This document shows positions 10,141 through 19,747 of a stretch of 64,000 nt of DNA, in pieces. The stretch lies in contig BJHQ01000008.1 of NCBI GenBank assembly GCA_014193115.1, positions 110,648 to 174,647 of the forward strand, given 5' to 3'. The stretch's first letter is position 1; each line of letters opens with the position of its first letter. The notes beneath the pieces were generated by a model. It was not told where the DNA came from and searched no databases. It worked only from the letters and a program-made list of their open reading frames with translations. The DNA is from Planctomycetota bacterium. Lineage in GTDB: Bacteria > Planctomycetota > UBA11346. The translations under genes were made by a program, and so were the position numbers.

Positions 10141-11112
10141 ATGGATCCCGGCGTCGCGCTGCTGGCTCTGCCCGATGCCCGCCTGCTGGTCGATGGCCAG
10201 CTGCTGCCTGGGGCATTTTTCCCACTGCCGTTGCCCTCACAGGCCCTGCCGGAAAAGCTCCGTCTGCGTCTCGCTCTCGACCGGGCTGGCGGCCGCGCCG
10301 CGGACGGTGTGGTGGCTGCGCTGCGTCTGGGCGATCTCGCCTCTGCGTGGCGTCTCGCCATGCAGGCCAGGGACGAAGTCGGCGGACTGGCGCCGGCCGG
10401 ATCGGCCTTGGCCGCCTGGGCGGCGACCGAACGCCATCGCTTGGGATTGGCGACGACTGCCGGCGCAGAGGTCCTGGTCGCGGCCGACCCAGCCATGGCC
10501 GAGCGCCTGATCGGCGAAGCCCGCCAAGCCTTTGTCGACAGCGAATCGCTGTTCGCGGGCCTGGGCTGGCCGCCGTGGTATGGACCGGTGGTGTTGGCGG
10601 TGGAGGGCTTCGACCTGCCCGAACCCGGCGCCGCCGCAGGTACCGGCCGGGCCACGAGTCACCCCGATCGTCCAGCGTTGCCGATCCTGCGCCTGCCCCC
10701 GCCGGCGAGCTTTTCACGAGGCGACCTGGATCGCTGGCACGGGGCTGCGGCAGCAGCCCTGGTCACGGCGACGCTGGCCCAGACCCCGGCTCCGGCAGCT
10801 GGCTGGCCGCGCTGGCTGGTCGATGGCCTGCACGCGGTCGCCGACGCCCGGGGCCGCGGAGTCGGACCCAGCCCGAGGGATGCGCTGGAGCGTCGCCAAG
10901 CCGCCGGGGCCGCCGGCCTGACCAAGCTGCTCACTGCGGCCGGAGATGCCGACCCGCTGCTGGCGGCGGCGGTGTGCACGGCGCTCTGCCAACCGACGAC
11001 GCGACGCGGTCTCGGCCGGGTCCTGGTCCTCATCCGTCATGGAGCCGACGGCGCTGATGCTCTGCGCATCGGCGCCGGCCTCAGCATCGACCGGCTGCTG
11101 ACCGAGCGCTGA
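10141..11112 (+). CDS. Hypothetical protein, possibly a degenerate peptidase-MA-like domain
   Basis: A 323-residue Ala/Leu-rich protein without signal peptide or membrane segments. The segment DRWHGAAAAALV followed by WPRWLVDGLHAVADA is laid out like gluzincin proteins of the DUF1570/peptidase-MA type (HExxH, then PxWLxEGLA), but the zinc-binding HExxH is absent. If the relationship is real the protein is catalytically dead. This is inference by eye. The ATG at 10141 is the first sensible start. It converges on the anti-sigma-like gene, with a 24-bp gap. Confidence 0.5.
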   Translation: MDPGVALLALPDARLLVDGQLLPGAFFPLPLPSQALPEKLRLRLALDRAGGRAADGVVAALRLGDLASAWRLAMQARDEVGGLAPAGSALAAWAATERHRLGLATTAGAEVLVAADPAMAERLIGEARQAFVDSESLFAGLGWPPWYGPVVLAVEGFDLPEPGAAAGTGRATSHPDRPALPILRLPPPASFSRGDLDRWHGAAAAALVTATLAQTPAPAAGWPRWLVDGLHAVADARGRGVGPSPRDALERRQAAGAAGLTKLLTAAGDADPLLAAAVCTALCQPTTRRGLGRVLVLIRHGADGADALRIGAGLSIDRLLTER

Positions 11113-11136
11113 GCCGAAGACGACTGCTGGGCCTGG

Positions 11137-11712
11137 TTACGGAACCGTCGTGGGAATGGGCATCGCTGGCGCGATCTCGCTGCCGCGGCGCAAGCGGATG
11201 GTGACCACGCCTTCGGCCTGGCCGAGGTCCACCCGCCACCGTTCGCCTGGCACGACCAGGGCAGCCGGTGCCATGCCAGGACCAAGCGCGGGACGGCTGA
11301 GCACGACCCGGCCGCGAGCGTCGAGGCCCTCGACCACCAGCCCGCCGATGGCGCTGGCCTGGGGCGTGGACAATTCGATTTCGACCGTGGTCGAGCGGAT
11401 CACCGAAACCGGCCACGCCGCCAAAGCGCTGGGATCGGTGATCGGCGCCGGAGCCGATGGCGGGGCGACTCGGGCCATGATCATGGGATGGGGACCAGCC
11501 GAAGGGATGGCGATGGGCAATACGGCCACCGCCAGGGCGGCCGCAACCGCTGCGGCGATCAGCCGCGGCCAGCGGATGATCTGGCGCGGACGCGGAAACG
11601 GCGCTGACGCCAACAGCTGGTGCCGCAGACCCGCAGGCAGGGAAGGTCGGGGCAGTGCCCGGATGGCCGCCGCCAACGGATCGCGACGTGGCGTGGAATC
11701 AGTGGTGATCAC
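11137..11712 (-). CDS. Anti-sigma-factor-like single-pass membrane protein
   Basis: A 191-residue protein with a short N-terminal cytoplasmic part, a transmembrane helix (LIAAAVAAALAVAVLPIAI) and an extracytoplasmic beta-rich domain (STTVEIELSTPQASAIGGLV...WRVDLGQAEGVVTIRLRR). The GTG start at 11712 overlaps the stop of the ECF sigma gene (GTGA). Topology and coupling are those of a membrane anti-sigma factor that holds its sigma partner until an envelope signal arrives. No HxxxCxxC zinc motif of the ZAS type is visible in the short N-terminal region, so the assignment rests on context. Confidence 0.6.
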   Translation of the reverse strand: MITTDSTPRRDPLAAAIRALPRPSLPAGLRHQLLASAPFPRPRQIIRWPRLIAAAVAAALAVAVLPIAIPSAGPHPMIMARVAPPSAPAPITDPSALAAWPVSVIRSTTVEIELSTPQASAIGGLVVEGLDARGRVVLSRPALGPGMAPAALVVPGERWRVDLGQAEGVVTIRLRRGSEIAPAMPIPTTVP

Positions 11713-12290
11713 AGGTCCTCCGCGCAGACATGGGGGGCGAGCACCGAGCGCAGCTCGGCCCGAGCCCGATTGAGCCGGCTCTTGACCGTGCCCAGGGCGA
11801 TGCCGAGGGCGATGGCGATCTGATCGTAATCCATGCCATCCCACTCGCGCAGGAGCAGGACTTCACGGTGTTCAGGTGAAATCCGGGCCATGCCGGCGTG
11901 GACCAGGGCGCGCTGCTCATCTGCGGCCAGGCGGTCGATGGGCGTCGAGGCCCCGATCTGGGGGATGTCTGCCAGGTGCTCATCGGCCATGGCCACCGGT
12001 TTGCGCCGGGCAAGCAGGTCGATGGCCCGATTGCGGGCGAGGCGATAGAGCCAGGTGTAAAAAGCACTGCCGCCAGCGAACAGGTCGAGGCGCTCGAACG
12101 CCCTGACGAAGGCCTCTTGGGTGAACTCGGCGGCAAGATCGGCGTCACCGGCGCACAGGTGGAGGAGCATGGCGTGCAGCCGTCCGCCGTAGCGGTCGAC
12201 CAGTTCGGCATAGGCGTTGTGATCGCCATCCCGAGCCCGGGCTGCAAGCAGGCGGTCGTCTTCGAGCGGTTCCACGAGCGGTTCGTCCAC
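11709..12290 (-). CDS. ECF-type RNA polymerase sigma factor
   Basis: A 193-residue group 4 sigma factor. Region 2 is AYAELVDRYGGRLHAMLLHL...FTQEAFVRAFERLD with the -10-binding helix SAFYTWLYRLARNRAID. Region 4 is ISPEHREVLLLREWDGMDYDQIAIALGIALGTVKSRLNRARAELR, a typical HTH for the -35 element. There is no sigma-1 or sigma-3 domain, as expected for ECF factors. It is coupled to the membrane anti-sigma-like gene downstream. The ATG at 12290 precedes the conserved N-terminus directly. The target promoter is unknown, and autoregulation would be usual. Confidence 0.93.
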   Translation of the reverse strand: MDEPLVEPLEDDRLLAARARDGDHNAYAELVDRYGGRLHAMLLHLCAGDADLAAEFTQEAFVRAFERLDLFAGGSAFYTWLYRLARNRAIDLLARRKPVAMADEHLADIPQIGASTPIDRLAADEQRALVHAGMARISPEHREVLLLREWDGMDYDQIAIALGIALGTVKSRLNRARAELRSVLAPHVCAEDL

Positions 12291-12436
12291 CTCATCACCG
12301 GGTTCGACGGGGGAAGCCGGACCGGGTTCCGGCCGCGTTCCAGGGCTCTCGGATAGACATTCCCCAAACTGCTGGTCGCTTCGCTGCTTGGGTCAGCGTT
12401 GCTCCTGGGCTTTGCCGCTCAGGCCCAGGTGTCCGC

Positions 12437-13438
12437 TCAGGCCCAGGCGTCGAGCCAGCCCTTCAGCCGGGCCCACTGGTCGCCCGGGAGGTGGGCGCCC
12501 ATGACCTGCACCGCGGCGGCGCCGCATTGGGCGCCGAGCTCGGCGCAGGCCGGGGCCGGCAGGCCGCGCAGCCGGGCAGACAGGAATCCAGCAGCGAAAT
12601 TGTCACCGGCGCCGGTGGTGTCGATGGCTTCGACGGTGGGTGATCCGACCCGGCTGCGGGCATCGCCATCGGCAATCAAAGCGCCGTCCTTGCCGAGCTT
12701 GACCACCACCGTCGGCACCAGCCGGGCGAGGTCATCAAGGGCCGCTTGGGGTCCACCCGGATTCCATGCCGTGGCTTCGTCCTCATTGGCGAAGACCACA
12801 TCGACGTGGTTGGCGAGCAGTTCCTCGACCACCGCCCGGTTGGCGCGGACGACCTCGAAGCTGGCGAGATCAAGGGCGAATTCCGCACCGGCTGCGTGGG
12901 CGGCAGCGGCGACCGCCCGGGCCAAATCGTGATTGAACAGGGCGTAGCCTTCCAGCATCACCAACCGGGTGCCAGCGAAGGTCTCCGCCGTGAAGTGCTG
13001 GCCCGCCATGCCCGCCGAAGCGCCCAAGCAGGTGCGCATGGTGCGCTGGGCGTCGGGTGTGACCAGGCTCAGGACCCGGCCGGTGGGTTGGCCGTGGCGC
13101 TCGACCAGCCGCGGTTCGCAGCCGCGCTCGACCAGGGCCTGGCGGTAGAATCCGCCGAGATCATCCCTGCCGACCGCGCCGATGAACGCCGAGCGGATGC
13201 CGAGGGCGGCGCAGCCGGCGGTGGTGTTGCTGGCGGATCCGCCGGCGACCTGGAGCGGTTCCCGGCCGCTGAGCGACACCAGTCCGGCGATGACCTCGGC
13301 ATCGGCCCATTCCATGCCGCCTTTGCTGCCGCTGACATGGCGGGTCAGGAAATCGTCATCCACCGCCAGCAGCAGATCGACCAGTGAGGCGCCGACCCCG
13401 ATCAGTTCAGGGGCCGACGAAGTGCTGGCCGGGCTCAC
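12437..13438 (-). CDS. PfkB-family carbohydrate/nucleoside kinase
   Basis: A 333-residue ribokinase-like enzyme. The N-terminal glycine-rich motif is QVAGGSASNTTAGCAALG, and the C-terminal PfkB signature with the catalytic Asp and anion hole is IDTTGAGDNFAAGFL. The N-terminal stretch ELIGVGASLVDLLLAVDDDFL resembles the adenosine-kinase-like subgroup often labelled 'adenosine kinase' or 'sugar kinase'. It phosphorylates a small hydroxylated substrate with ATP; the exact substrate cannot be read from sequence. Its ATG overlaps the stop of the FHA gene by four bases, so the two are translationally coupled. It is cytoplasmic. Confidence 0.9.
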   Translation of the reverse strand: MSPASTSSAPELIGVGASLVDLLLAVDDDFLTRHVSGSKGGMEWADAEVIAGLVSLSGREPLQVAGGSASNTTAGCAALGIRSAFIGAVGRDDLGGFYRQALVERGCEPRLVERHGQPTGRVLSLVTPDAQRTMRTCLGASAGMAGQHFTAETFAGTRLVMLEGYALFNHDLARAVAAAAHAAGAEFALDLASFEVVRANRAVVEELLANHVDVVFANEDEATAWNPGGPQAALDDLARLVPTVVVKLGKDGALIADGDARSRVGSPTVEAIDTTGAGDNFAAGFLSARLRGLPAPACAELGAQCGAAAVQVMGAHLPGDQWARLKGWLDAWA

Positions 13439-14163
13439 CGTTTGCCTTCATCGAGCTGACGAGCGATCTCCATGAAAATCCCCTGGGCCGAGCCCTGGAT
13501 GGTCTTGGCCGGCGGTTCGCTGCCGGCGTGGAAGGCGAAACGCTGGGGCGGCTTCTTGGCCAACTCGATGATCGCGTCGAGGCCTTTGTTCTTCACCGTC
13601 TGGGCGTGGACCAGATTGCCGCCCACCACCCATACCGCGTGGACCGACGCGGCATCGTTGGCGATCAGGTCGAGCCGGCCCGATTTGTTCATTTGCGAGA
13701 AAAATTGCAGCAATTCGAGGATGCCGCCGGTGACATCGCCGCTATAGGTCGCGCCCTGGCTGGCCAGTTCCTTCATGCTCAGGCCCGGGCCGACGGTTTC
13801 GAGGGTACTGATCTGGGGCGCCTGGCTGCCCAGCGCAGCGGGATCGCCGCCGGGCGGCAGCATGTGCAGCTTGAAGACCTGGCCGCCGATCTGGAGCGTG
13901 GTGTCATCATCGAGCCGGGTCGGCTGGGTGATGCGGACGCCGTTGACCATCACCCCGTTGCGGCTGCCGAGGTCGACCACGAACCAGAACTGGATGCCGC
14001 CGGGCTGCTCGATCCAGCGCAGTTCGGCGTGGCGGCGCGAGACCAGCGCATCCTGCAACGGGATGTCCACGGTCTCCTCCCGGCCGAACACATAGGTCCG
14101 GCCCGGCCGCAGGCGGTGGGCACGCCGCGATGCGGACAGCAGGTAGAAATCGACGACGATCAT
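13435..14163 (-). CDS. FHA domain protein with DUF4388 (PATAN-like) C-terminus
   Basis: A 242-residue cytoplasmic protein. Residues about 20-100 form a forkhead-associated domain that binds phosphothreonine peptides: YVFGREETVDIPL, VSRRHAEL and DLGSRNGVMVNG carry the conserved Gly-Arg, Ser-Arg-Arg-His and Asn-Gly residues. Residues about 140-240 match DUF4388 (GDVTGGILELLQFFSQMNKSGRLDL, with GGNLVHAQ), a domain common in signalling proteins of Deltaproteobacteria and Planctomycetota. It is probably an adaptor reading Ser/Thr kinase output. Its stop overlaps the start of the PfkB gene. Confidence 0.9.
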   Translation of the reverse strand: MIVVDFYLLSASRRAHRLRPGRTYVFGREETVDIPLQDALVSRRHAELRWIEQPGGIQFWFVVDLGSRNGVMVNGVRITQPTRLDDDTTLQIGGQVFKLHMLPPGGDPAALGSQAPQISTLETVGPGLSMKELASQGATYSGDVTGGILELLQFFSQMNKSGRLDLIANDAASVHAVWVVGGNLVHAQTVKNKGLDAIIELAKKPPQRFAFHAGSEPPAKTIQGSAQGIFMEIARQLDEGKR

Positions 14164-14227
14164 GCCGCGGGAACCCTAGGGACGTGTCAAGGCCGGCAAG
14201 GCTGCCCTGGCCTTCTGGTCGACAGGA

Positions 14228-14782
14228 TCACTCCGGCACGGCGCGCAGGACAGGTTCCAGGTACGGACGTTTCTTCATGTCTGCGAGATCGGCGGCCATG
14301 ATCTGGTCCGGCGACCATTGATTATCGATGGGCGTCGCCTGGCGGTAGAGCCTGTCCGCCGCCCACCACAACAGGAACGGCTTGGCGGGTTTCACCTGTT
14401 CGGGACCGAGCTCGACCAACCTGGTCACCGCCCGGCGCAGCTCCTCGGTGCTGCCGATGCCCGACTGCACCGCCAGACGGGGCAGGTCGTCCTGGCCGAG
14501 ATCCTCCCAGGCCGCACCGCCCGTGACCGCATACAGCGAGGCCCAGTACCAGGTCTGGCTGGCCTCCATCAGATACGAATCATCGTGGGTGCCGTCGAGT
14601 ACGCCGCACAATTCTGCCATTTCTTCACCGAACCGGCGGAGCAGCTTGGCCCGGTCCTTGGCGATCAGGCGCTCCACCGTGCCTGATACCGGCTGGCCCT
14701 GGGCGAGGCAGAAATCGCGCACCGTCTCGGCGTTTTGGCCCAGGTAGTGATAGATGCGATAGATGCGGCGCGGACTGGTCAT
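14228..14782 (-). CDS. MazG/phosphoribosyl-ATP pyrophosphohydrolase-like protein
   Basis: A 184-residue protein whose central helices, RAKLLRRFGEEMAELCGVLD followed by YLMEASQTWYWASLYAV, have the EExxE...E-A layout of the all-alpha NTP pyrophosphatase superfamily (MazG, HisE, dUTPase). That superfamily uses Glu/Asp-bound magnesium to release pyrophosphate. The C-terminal part (KPFLLWWAADRLYRQ) is not recognised. The start chosen is the ATG at 14782, just before a plausible domain start; an earlier in-frame ATG adds a low-complexity leader. It is monocistronic. The call is by motif shape, and the substrate is unknown. Confidence 0.6.
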   Translation of the reverse strand: MTSPRRIYRIYHYLGQNAETVRDFCLAQGQPVSGTVERLIAKDRAKLLRRFGEEMAELCGVLDGTHDDSYLMEASQTWYWASLYAVTGGAAWEDLGQDDLPRLAVQSGIGSTEELRRAVTRLVELGPEQVKPAKPFLLWWAADRLYRQATPIDNQWSPDQIMAADLADMKKRPYLEPVLRAVPE

Positions 14783-14884
14783 GGCTGGCTCGGTCCGCCT
14801 GGGGCGGCTGGTTCCGCCGCTGGCGGCTGGCTCCGCCACAGGTGGGGTGCGCAGCCTGGCAATGACCTCAAGTCCGGCAACCGA

Positions 14885-15568
14885 TCAGGTTTTCCCCTGG
14901 GGCAGAGGCGGGGCTACGTTTGGCTCAGGTTCTGTCGGTACCGGCGCTTGGGTCGGCGCAGGCGGCTTTGGTTGTTTTGGGCTCACACCAATTCCCCCCA
15001 AGGCCACAAATCCGGTCGTATGACCGAAATCGAACCGTTCCACAGGGAAGACAATGTCCGGCTCTGCCAGGCCATCATGGATTTTGACCGGCTGGGTTGG
15101 GCTCGCTGGTTGTTCGGACTCAGAAATGAGCAGGTCGATATCTATGCCGTTGTCCCGTCCTGGGTGACGGTCCGTGGACTGCTTTTCTTGGTTCACCTCC
15201 GAAGGGCCGGACTCCGGGGCACTTTTGGTTGGCGCAGCAGGTTGCGATTCCTGCTGCGCAACCGGCGGGGCGTCGTCGGTACCGCAGCCGACCAGGCTCA
15301 TTGCCAGGATCGCGGCCACGCCATTGGTCAGGCGGCGCCAACCTGGGCGGAGCAGGAAGCCACGCCGGTCGGCGACGGCCCGCACGCACACCCGCCGGCC
15401 TGCGCCGGTCGCTTCTGGCAGGTCGCGGTTGAGGAACTGGCTGGCTTGGCCCGGAGGCATGGCCGTGACATCAATGACCGTGAAATCACAGCGATCGCAG
15501 AAGCGACCACCAGGCGCTTCGCGCATCCGCGACCAGTCTTCGTGGCAGGGCGAATGGATGCTGGCCAT
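14885..15568 (-). CDS. Cys-rich N-terminal domain protein with internal lipobox-like segment
   Basis: A 227-residue protein with an N-terminal 'CxxxW...M...GRFCxxC...V.D.T.M' block (Cys 8, 24 and 27). A similar block occurs at the start of many Bacteroidota and planctomycete proteins of unknown function. A hydrophobic segment, [10 protein letters not shown], near residue 85 looks like a lipobox or membrane anchor but is not N-terminal. The remaining 130 residues are Pro/Glu-rich and probably disordered or periplasmic. It lies divergent from ahcY, with 136 bp between them. The function is unknown. Confidence 0.6.
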   Translation of the reverse strand: MASIHSPCHEDWSRMREAPGGRFCDRCDFTVIDVTAMPPGQASQFLNRDLPEATGAGRRVCVRAVADRRGFLLRPGWRRLTNGVAAILAMSLVGCGTDDAPPVAQQESQPAAPTKSAPESGPSEVNQEKQSTDRHPGRDNGIDIDLLISESEQPASPTQPVKIHDGLAEPDIVFPVERFDFGHTTGFVALGGIGVSPKQPKPPAPTQAPVPTEPEPNVAPPLPQGKT

Positions 15569-15704
15569 GGTGCCTCCTGCGTGGATGAACGCAGCGCAGT
15601 GCCGGTGGGTTCATGGGTTGTACCAGGGTCGAGTAGCAGCGATGGCAGATCGTCGCTTGCCAAATCCATCGTTCCATCACGATACGACGATGGAGACCCT
15701 CGCC

Positions 15705-17159
15705 ATGGCCAAACCCGCCGCCGCAGACCTCACGACCGCTTCCGGATCGATCATCGCCGATCCTGCGCTGGCCGCCTGGGGCCGCCGTGAAATCACCATC
15801 GCCGAGCACGAGATGCCTGGGCTGATGTCGATCCGCCGCAAGTTCGCCGCCAGCCAGCCGCTGCGCGGCGCCCGGGTCACCGGCAGCCTGCACATGACCA
15901 TCCAGACCGCGGTGTTGATCGAGACGCTGAAAGCGCTCGGCGCCGAAGTCCGCTGGGCGTCATGCAACATCTACAGCACCCAGGACCACGCCGCTGCGGC
16001 GATCGCCGCGGCTGGCATCCCGGTGTTCGCCAAGAAAGGCGAAACCCTGGTGGAATACTGGGATTACACCCACCGCATCTTCGAGTTCAGCGATCCGTCG
16101 GGGAAGGAGATCGGCGCCACGCTGATCCTCGATGACGGCGGCGACGCGACCATGCTGCTGCACCTCGGCGCCGAAGCCGAGCGCAATCCGAAGATCCTCG
16201 ACCGCGCCGCCGAAAGCGAGGAGGAGACCATCCTGCTCGCCTCGATCAAAGCGAAATTGGCCAAGGATCCGACGTGGTATTCACGCCAGGCGGCGCGGAT
16301 CACCGGAGTCTCCGAAGAGACCACCACCGGCGTCCATCGCCTCTATGAACGGGAAAAGGCCGGGACCCTGCTGTGGCCGGCGATCAACGTCAACGACTGC
16401 GTCACCAAGTCGAAGTTCGACAACCTGTATGGCTGCCGTGAATCCCTGGTCGACGGCATCCGCCGCGCCACCGACGTGATGATCAGCGGCAAAAAGGCCG
16501 TGATCTGCGGCTATGGCGATGTCGGCAAGGGCAGCGCCCAGTCGCTGCGCGCCGCCGGCGCGGTGGTCTTCGTCACCGAGGTCGACCCGATCTGCGCCCT
16601 CCAGGCGTGCATGGAGGGCTTCCAGGTCGTGACCATGGAAGAGGCCGCCGCCTGGGGCGACATCTTCGTCACCGCAACCGGCTGCTGCGAGGTCATCACC
16701 CGCAAGCACATGGATGCGATGAAGCACAACGCCATCGTCTGCAACATCGGCCATTTCGACAGCGAAATCGACATCGCTGGCCTCGGCAACCTGACCTGGG
16801 AGGAGATCAAGCCCCAGGTCGACCACGTCATCTGGCCGGCCCAGGGCGGCAAACCCGAAAAACGCATCATCGTGCTCGCCAAGGGCCGGTTGGTGAACCT
16901 CGGCTGCGCCACCGGCCATCCGTCGTTCGTGATGAGCAATTCGTTCAGCAACCAGACCCTGGCCCAGATCGAACTGTGGACCAACGGGAAAAACCTGGAG
17001 AAAAAAGTCCACCGCCTGCCCAAGCACCTGGACGAAGAAGTCGCGCGCCTGCACCTCGGCCAGCTCGGCGCCAAGCTCACCACGTTGTCCACCAAGCAGG
17101 CCGGCTATCTGAACGTCCCGGTGAGCGGACCGTTCAAGGCCGACCACTACCGCTACTGA
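15705..17159 (+). CDS. ahcY: Adenosylhomocysteinase (S-adenosyl-L-homocysteine hydrolase)
   Basis: Splits S-adenosylhomocysteine into adenosine and homocysteine, relieving product inhibition of methyltransferases; it is a cytoplasmic tetramer using NAD+. The 484 residues show the substrate-binding block [16 protein letters not shown], the [13 protein letters not shown] motif ([15 protein letters not shown]), [16 protein letters not shown], the Rossmann glycine motif [14 protein letters not shown], and the invariant C-terminal KADHYRY that completes the neighbour's NAD site. The ATG at 15705 is preferred because GGAG lies about 9 bases upstream; an ATG at 15690 is possible. No SAH-riboswitch-like sequence is visible upstream. 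A strong hairpin follows the stop. Confidence 0.98.
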   Translation: MAKPAAADLTTASGSIIADPALAAWGRREITIAEHEMPGLMSIRRKFAASQPLRGARVTGSLHMTIQTAVLIETLKALGAEVRWASCNIYSTQDHAAAAIAAAGIPVFAKKGETLVEYWDYTHRIFEFSDPSGKEIGATLILDDGGDATMLLHLGAEAERNPKILDRAAESEEETILLASIKAKLAKDPTWYSRQAARITGVSEETTTGVHRLYEREKAGTLLWPAINVNDCVTKSKFDNLYGCRESLVDGIRRATDVMISGKKAVICGYGDVGKGSAQSLRAAGAVVFVTEVDPICALQACMEGFQVVTMEEAAAWGDIFVTATGCCEVITRKHMDAMKHNAIVCNIGHFDSEIDIAGLGNLTWEEIKPQVDHVIWPAQGGKPEKRIIVLAKGRLVNLGCATGHPSFVMSNSFSNQTLAQIELWTNGKNLEKKVHRLPKHLDEEVARLHLGQLGAKLTTLSTKQAGYLNVPVSGPFKADHYRY

Positions 17160-17175
17160 TCGGTCTTGGTCGTCG

Positions 17176-17211
17176 CCTTGCGCCACCGCCGCCAGTAGCG
17201 GTGGTGCAAGG
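17176..17211. terminator. Strong 14-bp hairpin between convergent genes
   Basis: Bases 17176-17189 pair with 17198-17211 (CCTTGCGCCACCGC against GCGGTGGTGCAAGG, one G-T pair) around an 8-base loop. It lies between the stop of ahcY and the stop of the convergent secreted-protein gene, where a bidirectional terminator is expected. There is no clean T-tract, so it is either a structure-only terminator or a 3' stabiliser. Confidence 0.6.
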
Positions 17212-17247
17212 CGTTCCTTTCGGCACCCGCTGGATGTCCGTCCAGGT

Positions 17248-19629
17248 TCACTTCTTTTTCGGCGGTGCTTTGGGTGCTGGCGGATAGCTGATCCAGCTGA
17301 TTTTCAGGTCGATATCCTCGCCGGCCAGCGGGCCGGTCAGACCCAGGTCCTGGCCGCGCAAGGTCATCCAGCACGACACCCGCAGCCCGTTCGGAGCTCC
17401 GTCGCGGCCAGCGTGGTGGCGAAAGGTCACCTTGGGCGTCACCGCGATCGCCTTGCCGGCCAAGGTCACGGTGCCCTTTGCGGTGCAGAACGTGACGGTC
17501 TGGGTCTTGGGCTTGCCCTTCTCAGTGGTGGTGACCTCTTCGCTGACAGGCGGGCTGAACCCCGACACGACCAGAGCGAGCTTGGTGAAGTCGGTATCGG
17601 ACTTCGCCAGCGAACCGAGGACCCGGCGGTCCTGGGCTCCCTTGGGCTGCACCGGCAGATCGCAAACGACGCTGGCATCGCCGTCGAGCTTGCCTCCGGC
17701 CAGGGTCAGATTGCCGGAGATCGGCCGGCCATACAGGAAGGACGGCCAGTAAGCGTTCTTGGCGTCGCGCAGTTCGGCGTCGATGGTGACGAACTTGGGA
17801 TAGGTCGGAGAGAGCTCGGTGACCAGGGGATCGGGCGGAGCCGCATCGCCGGCCTTGGGCTTGGCCGGCGTGACGGCGTCGCGCTGATAGGTCAGGCGCA
17901 GGCGTTGGGAGGGAGCCTCGTCGGTGGCGTCGATCGGCGCCTTGGCCGACAGATCGACGATCGCCAGCCAGCCATCGCTCAGGCCGCCAGCGAAGGAACC
18001 TTGCAGCGGACGGGTCAGCGGCGTTGGCGAGACCCAGCCGTACACATCGTCCTCCTTCGCCGCTCCGCACAGGAACAAAGCTCGGTTTTTTCCGCCCTGG
18101 CTGCCGGTGGCGATGTGGCACAGGGATTTCCCGCTGCCAACCGGATCGCCGTCGAGGATCGCTGCGCCGGTGCCGGGCAGGGCGCTGACCAGGCGGGCTC
18201 GGCTCATGTCGGCGCTGAGCACCGCCAGATAGCGGCCAGCGGGCTCGGCGTCCTTGGCCGCGATCCGGTTCTCGGTCTGGATCAGGCCCCAGGCGGCGCC
18301 TCCGGTGATGCACACCGCACCGTCGTCAGCCAAGGCGATGCAGTCGATGCCGATGCCATTGGCCCTGCCGCCATATTTCGTGCACCAGAAGGTCCAGCCG
18401 ACGATCTGGAAATCCTTGGGCTCGATCCGGACCAGATAGGCGAAGCTGGTGGCGTGGGCTCCGGCCGCGTTCAGTCCCAGCCCTGGGAAGCCAGCCCGAC
18501 GACGGACATCAGTGGGTTGGTTGAGCATGCAACTGTTGCCGCCATCCGACCAGGCATAGATCAGGATGTTGCCGTCCTTGTCGTGGGTCACGGCGCGGAT
18601 CGCCGAGTCGCTGATCAGCCGGCAATTCTCCAGGCCCATGTGCGGACCCGGCCATTCGTACAGTTGGCGGAACAGCGTGCCGTCTGGTTTCAAAAGATGG
18701 AGATACGGGCAGCGCCAGGGCTCGCGGCCGGTGGGCCAGTGGTGTTCGCCGCCGCGGGCGACCATGCCGTCGATCGGGCTGACCGAGGTTGTCTCATTGA
18801 CACCGCCGGGAACCACGGTGGCGGTGACCAGGGCGCCGTCCGCTGCGTACACCCGCAGGTCCTGGGCGCCGTACACCACCGTGCCGGCCTTGCCCAGACG
18901 CACGGTCGGAGCATCAGACAGCCCGCGGGTCGAGCGGATCCACAGCACTTTGGACAGATCCTTGGCGATCTTGGCGAGGTAGGTGCGCTGCACCGGCGCC
19001 GATTTGCGGGTGGCGTCGGGCGAAACCGGGTCTTCTTTTTGCGCTAACCCGGCCTGGTCAAAGGCCGGACCGGCTGGGCCGGTCAGATAGATGTCTCCGG
19101 CCGCATCCACCGTCGCGCCGGTCACGCCACCGCTCGACCACGGCAGGCGCACTGCGGCCAGGATCTGCTTCGCCTCGGGATCGAGCCTGGCCACGAAGGC
19201 GGTGCCCTGGGGATGGGTCCAATCGGGCGGCACCGGCTCGTCCTTGCCGTCTTTATTCTTCTTGGTTTTCGCAGCGACTGCGGGCGGAGCCGCCTGGTCA
19301 GTCCCGAGCACCGCGGTTTTGACGCCAGGCAATTCCAGCGTCGGGCCGAGGGCGGTTCCTGCGACGACCACCGAGCCATCGGGCTGGAATCCGCCGCCTG
19401 CCAGCCATTCGCAGCCTGGCCCACCAAGGAAGCTGGCGGAGAGCACGGCGGCCTGGTCCGGGACCGCCGGCCAGAACTGCGGCTTGCCACCGGCGATGGC
19501 TTTTTCCGAACGTTCCTGGGCTCCGATCGGAACGATGGAGATCAGGGCCAGTGCAGGGGCGAGCAGAGCCGGAGCGAGCAGCTGCAGGCTGCGCATGGGG
19601 CAGCCCGTGGACAAACGGCGGTTGAGCAT
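17248..19629 (-). CDS. Large secreted beta-propeller-like protein
   Basis: A 793-residue exported protein. The N-terminus carries a signal peptide (LLAPALLAPALALISIVPIGAQ). Repeated short motifs such as GGFQPDGSVVVAGTA, TVDAAGDIYLTGPAG, VTHDKDGNILIYAW and IALADDGAVCITGGA are the NHL/SBBP-type blades of a beta-propeller, covering about residues 60-500. The C-terminal 200 residues (VTFCTAKGTVTLAGKAIAV) are beta-rich and vaguely YceI-like. The protein ends in a Pro/Lys-rich tail. It is probably periplasmic or surface-bound; the ligand is unknown. The start is uncertain: ATG codons at 19629 and 19596 both precede the signal peptide, and neither has a clear Shine-Dalgarno sequence. Confidence 0.75.
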   Translation of the reverse strand: MLNRRLSTGCPMRSLQLLAPALLAPALALISIVPIGAQERSEKAIAGGKPQFWPAVPDQAAVLSASFLGGPGCEWLAGGGFQPDGSVVVAGTALGPTLELPGVKTAVLGTDQAAPPAVAAKTKKNKDGKDEPVPPDWTHPQGTAFVARLDPEAKQILAAVRLPWSSGGVTGATVDAAGDIYLTGPAGPAFDQAGLAQKEDPVSPDATRKSAPVQRTYLAKIAKDLSKVLWIRSTRGLSDAPTVRLGKAGTVVYGAQDLRVYAADGALVTATVVPGGVNETTSVSPIDGMVARGGEHHWPTGREPWRCPYLHLLKPDGTLFRQLYEWPGPHMGLENCRLISDSAIRAVTHDKDGNILIYAWSDGGNSCMLNQPTDVRRRAGFPGLGLNAAGAHATSFAYLVRIEPKDFQIVGWTFWCTKYGGRANGIGIDCIALADDGAVCITGGAAWGLIQTENRIAAKDAEPAGRYLAVLSADMSRARLVSALPGTGAAILDGDPVGSGKSLCHIATGSQGGKNRALFLCGAAKEDDVYGWVSPTPLTRPLQGSFAGGLSDGWLAIVDLSAKAPIDATDEAPSQRLRLTYQRDAVTPAKPKAGDAAPPDPLVTELSPTYPKFVTIDAELRDAKNAYWPSFLYGRPISGNLTLAGGKLDGDASVVCDLPVQPKGAQDRRVLGSLAKSDTDFTKLALVVSGFSPPVSEEVTTTEKGKPKTQTVTFCTAKGTVTLAGKAIAVTPKVTFRHHAGRDGAPNGLRVSCWMTLRGQDLGLTGPLAGEDIDLKISWISYPPAPKAPPKKK

Positions 19630-19747
19630 GCAGCTATCTTGTCGGCTCACACGATGCCTGTCTCGCCCATCGGCCGCGACGGCGATCGCTGTCAGTGCCA
19701 CGGCACCTGGCGCTGGACAGCGGGTGGCGACCGCCTGTCATCGGTTC

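Noticed and set aside
12415..12450. Short direct repeat CCGCTCAGGCCCAGG at the end of the PfkB gene
   Set aside because: Two copies of about 15 bases in GC-rich DNA, one within coding sequence; no functional context.
15580..15704. SAH riboswitch upstream of ahcY
   Set aside because: I looked for the conserved pseudoknot core of the SAH riboswitch in the 136-bp leader and did not see it.
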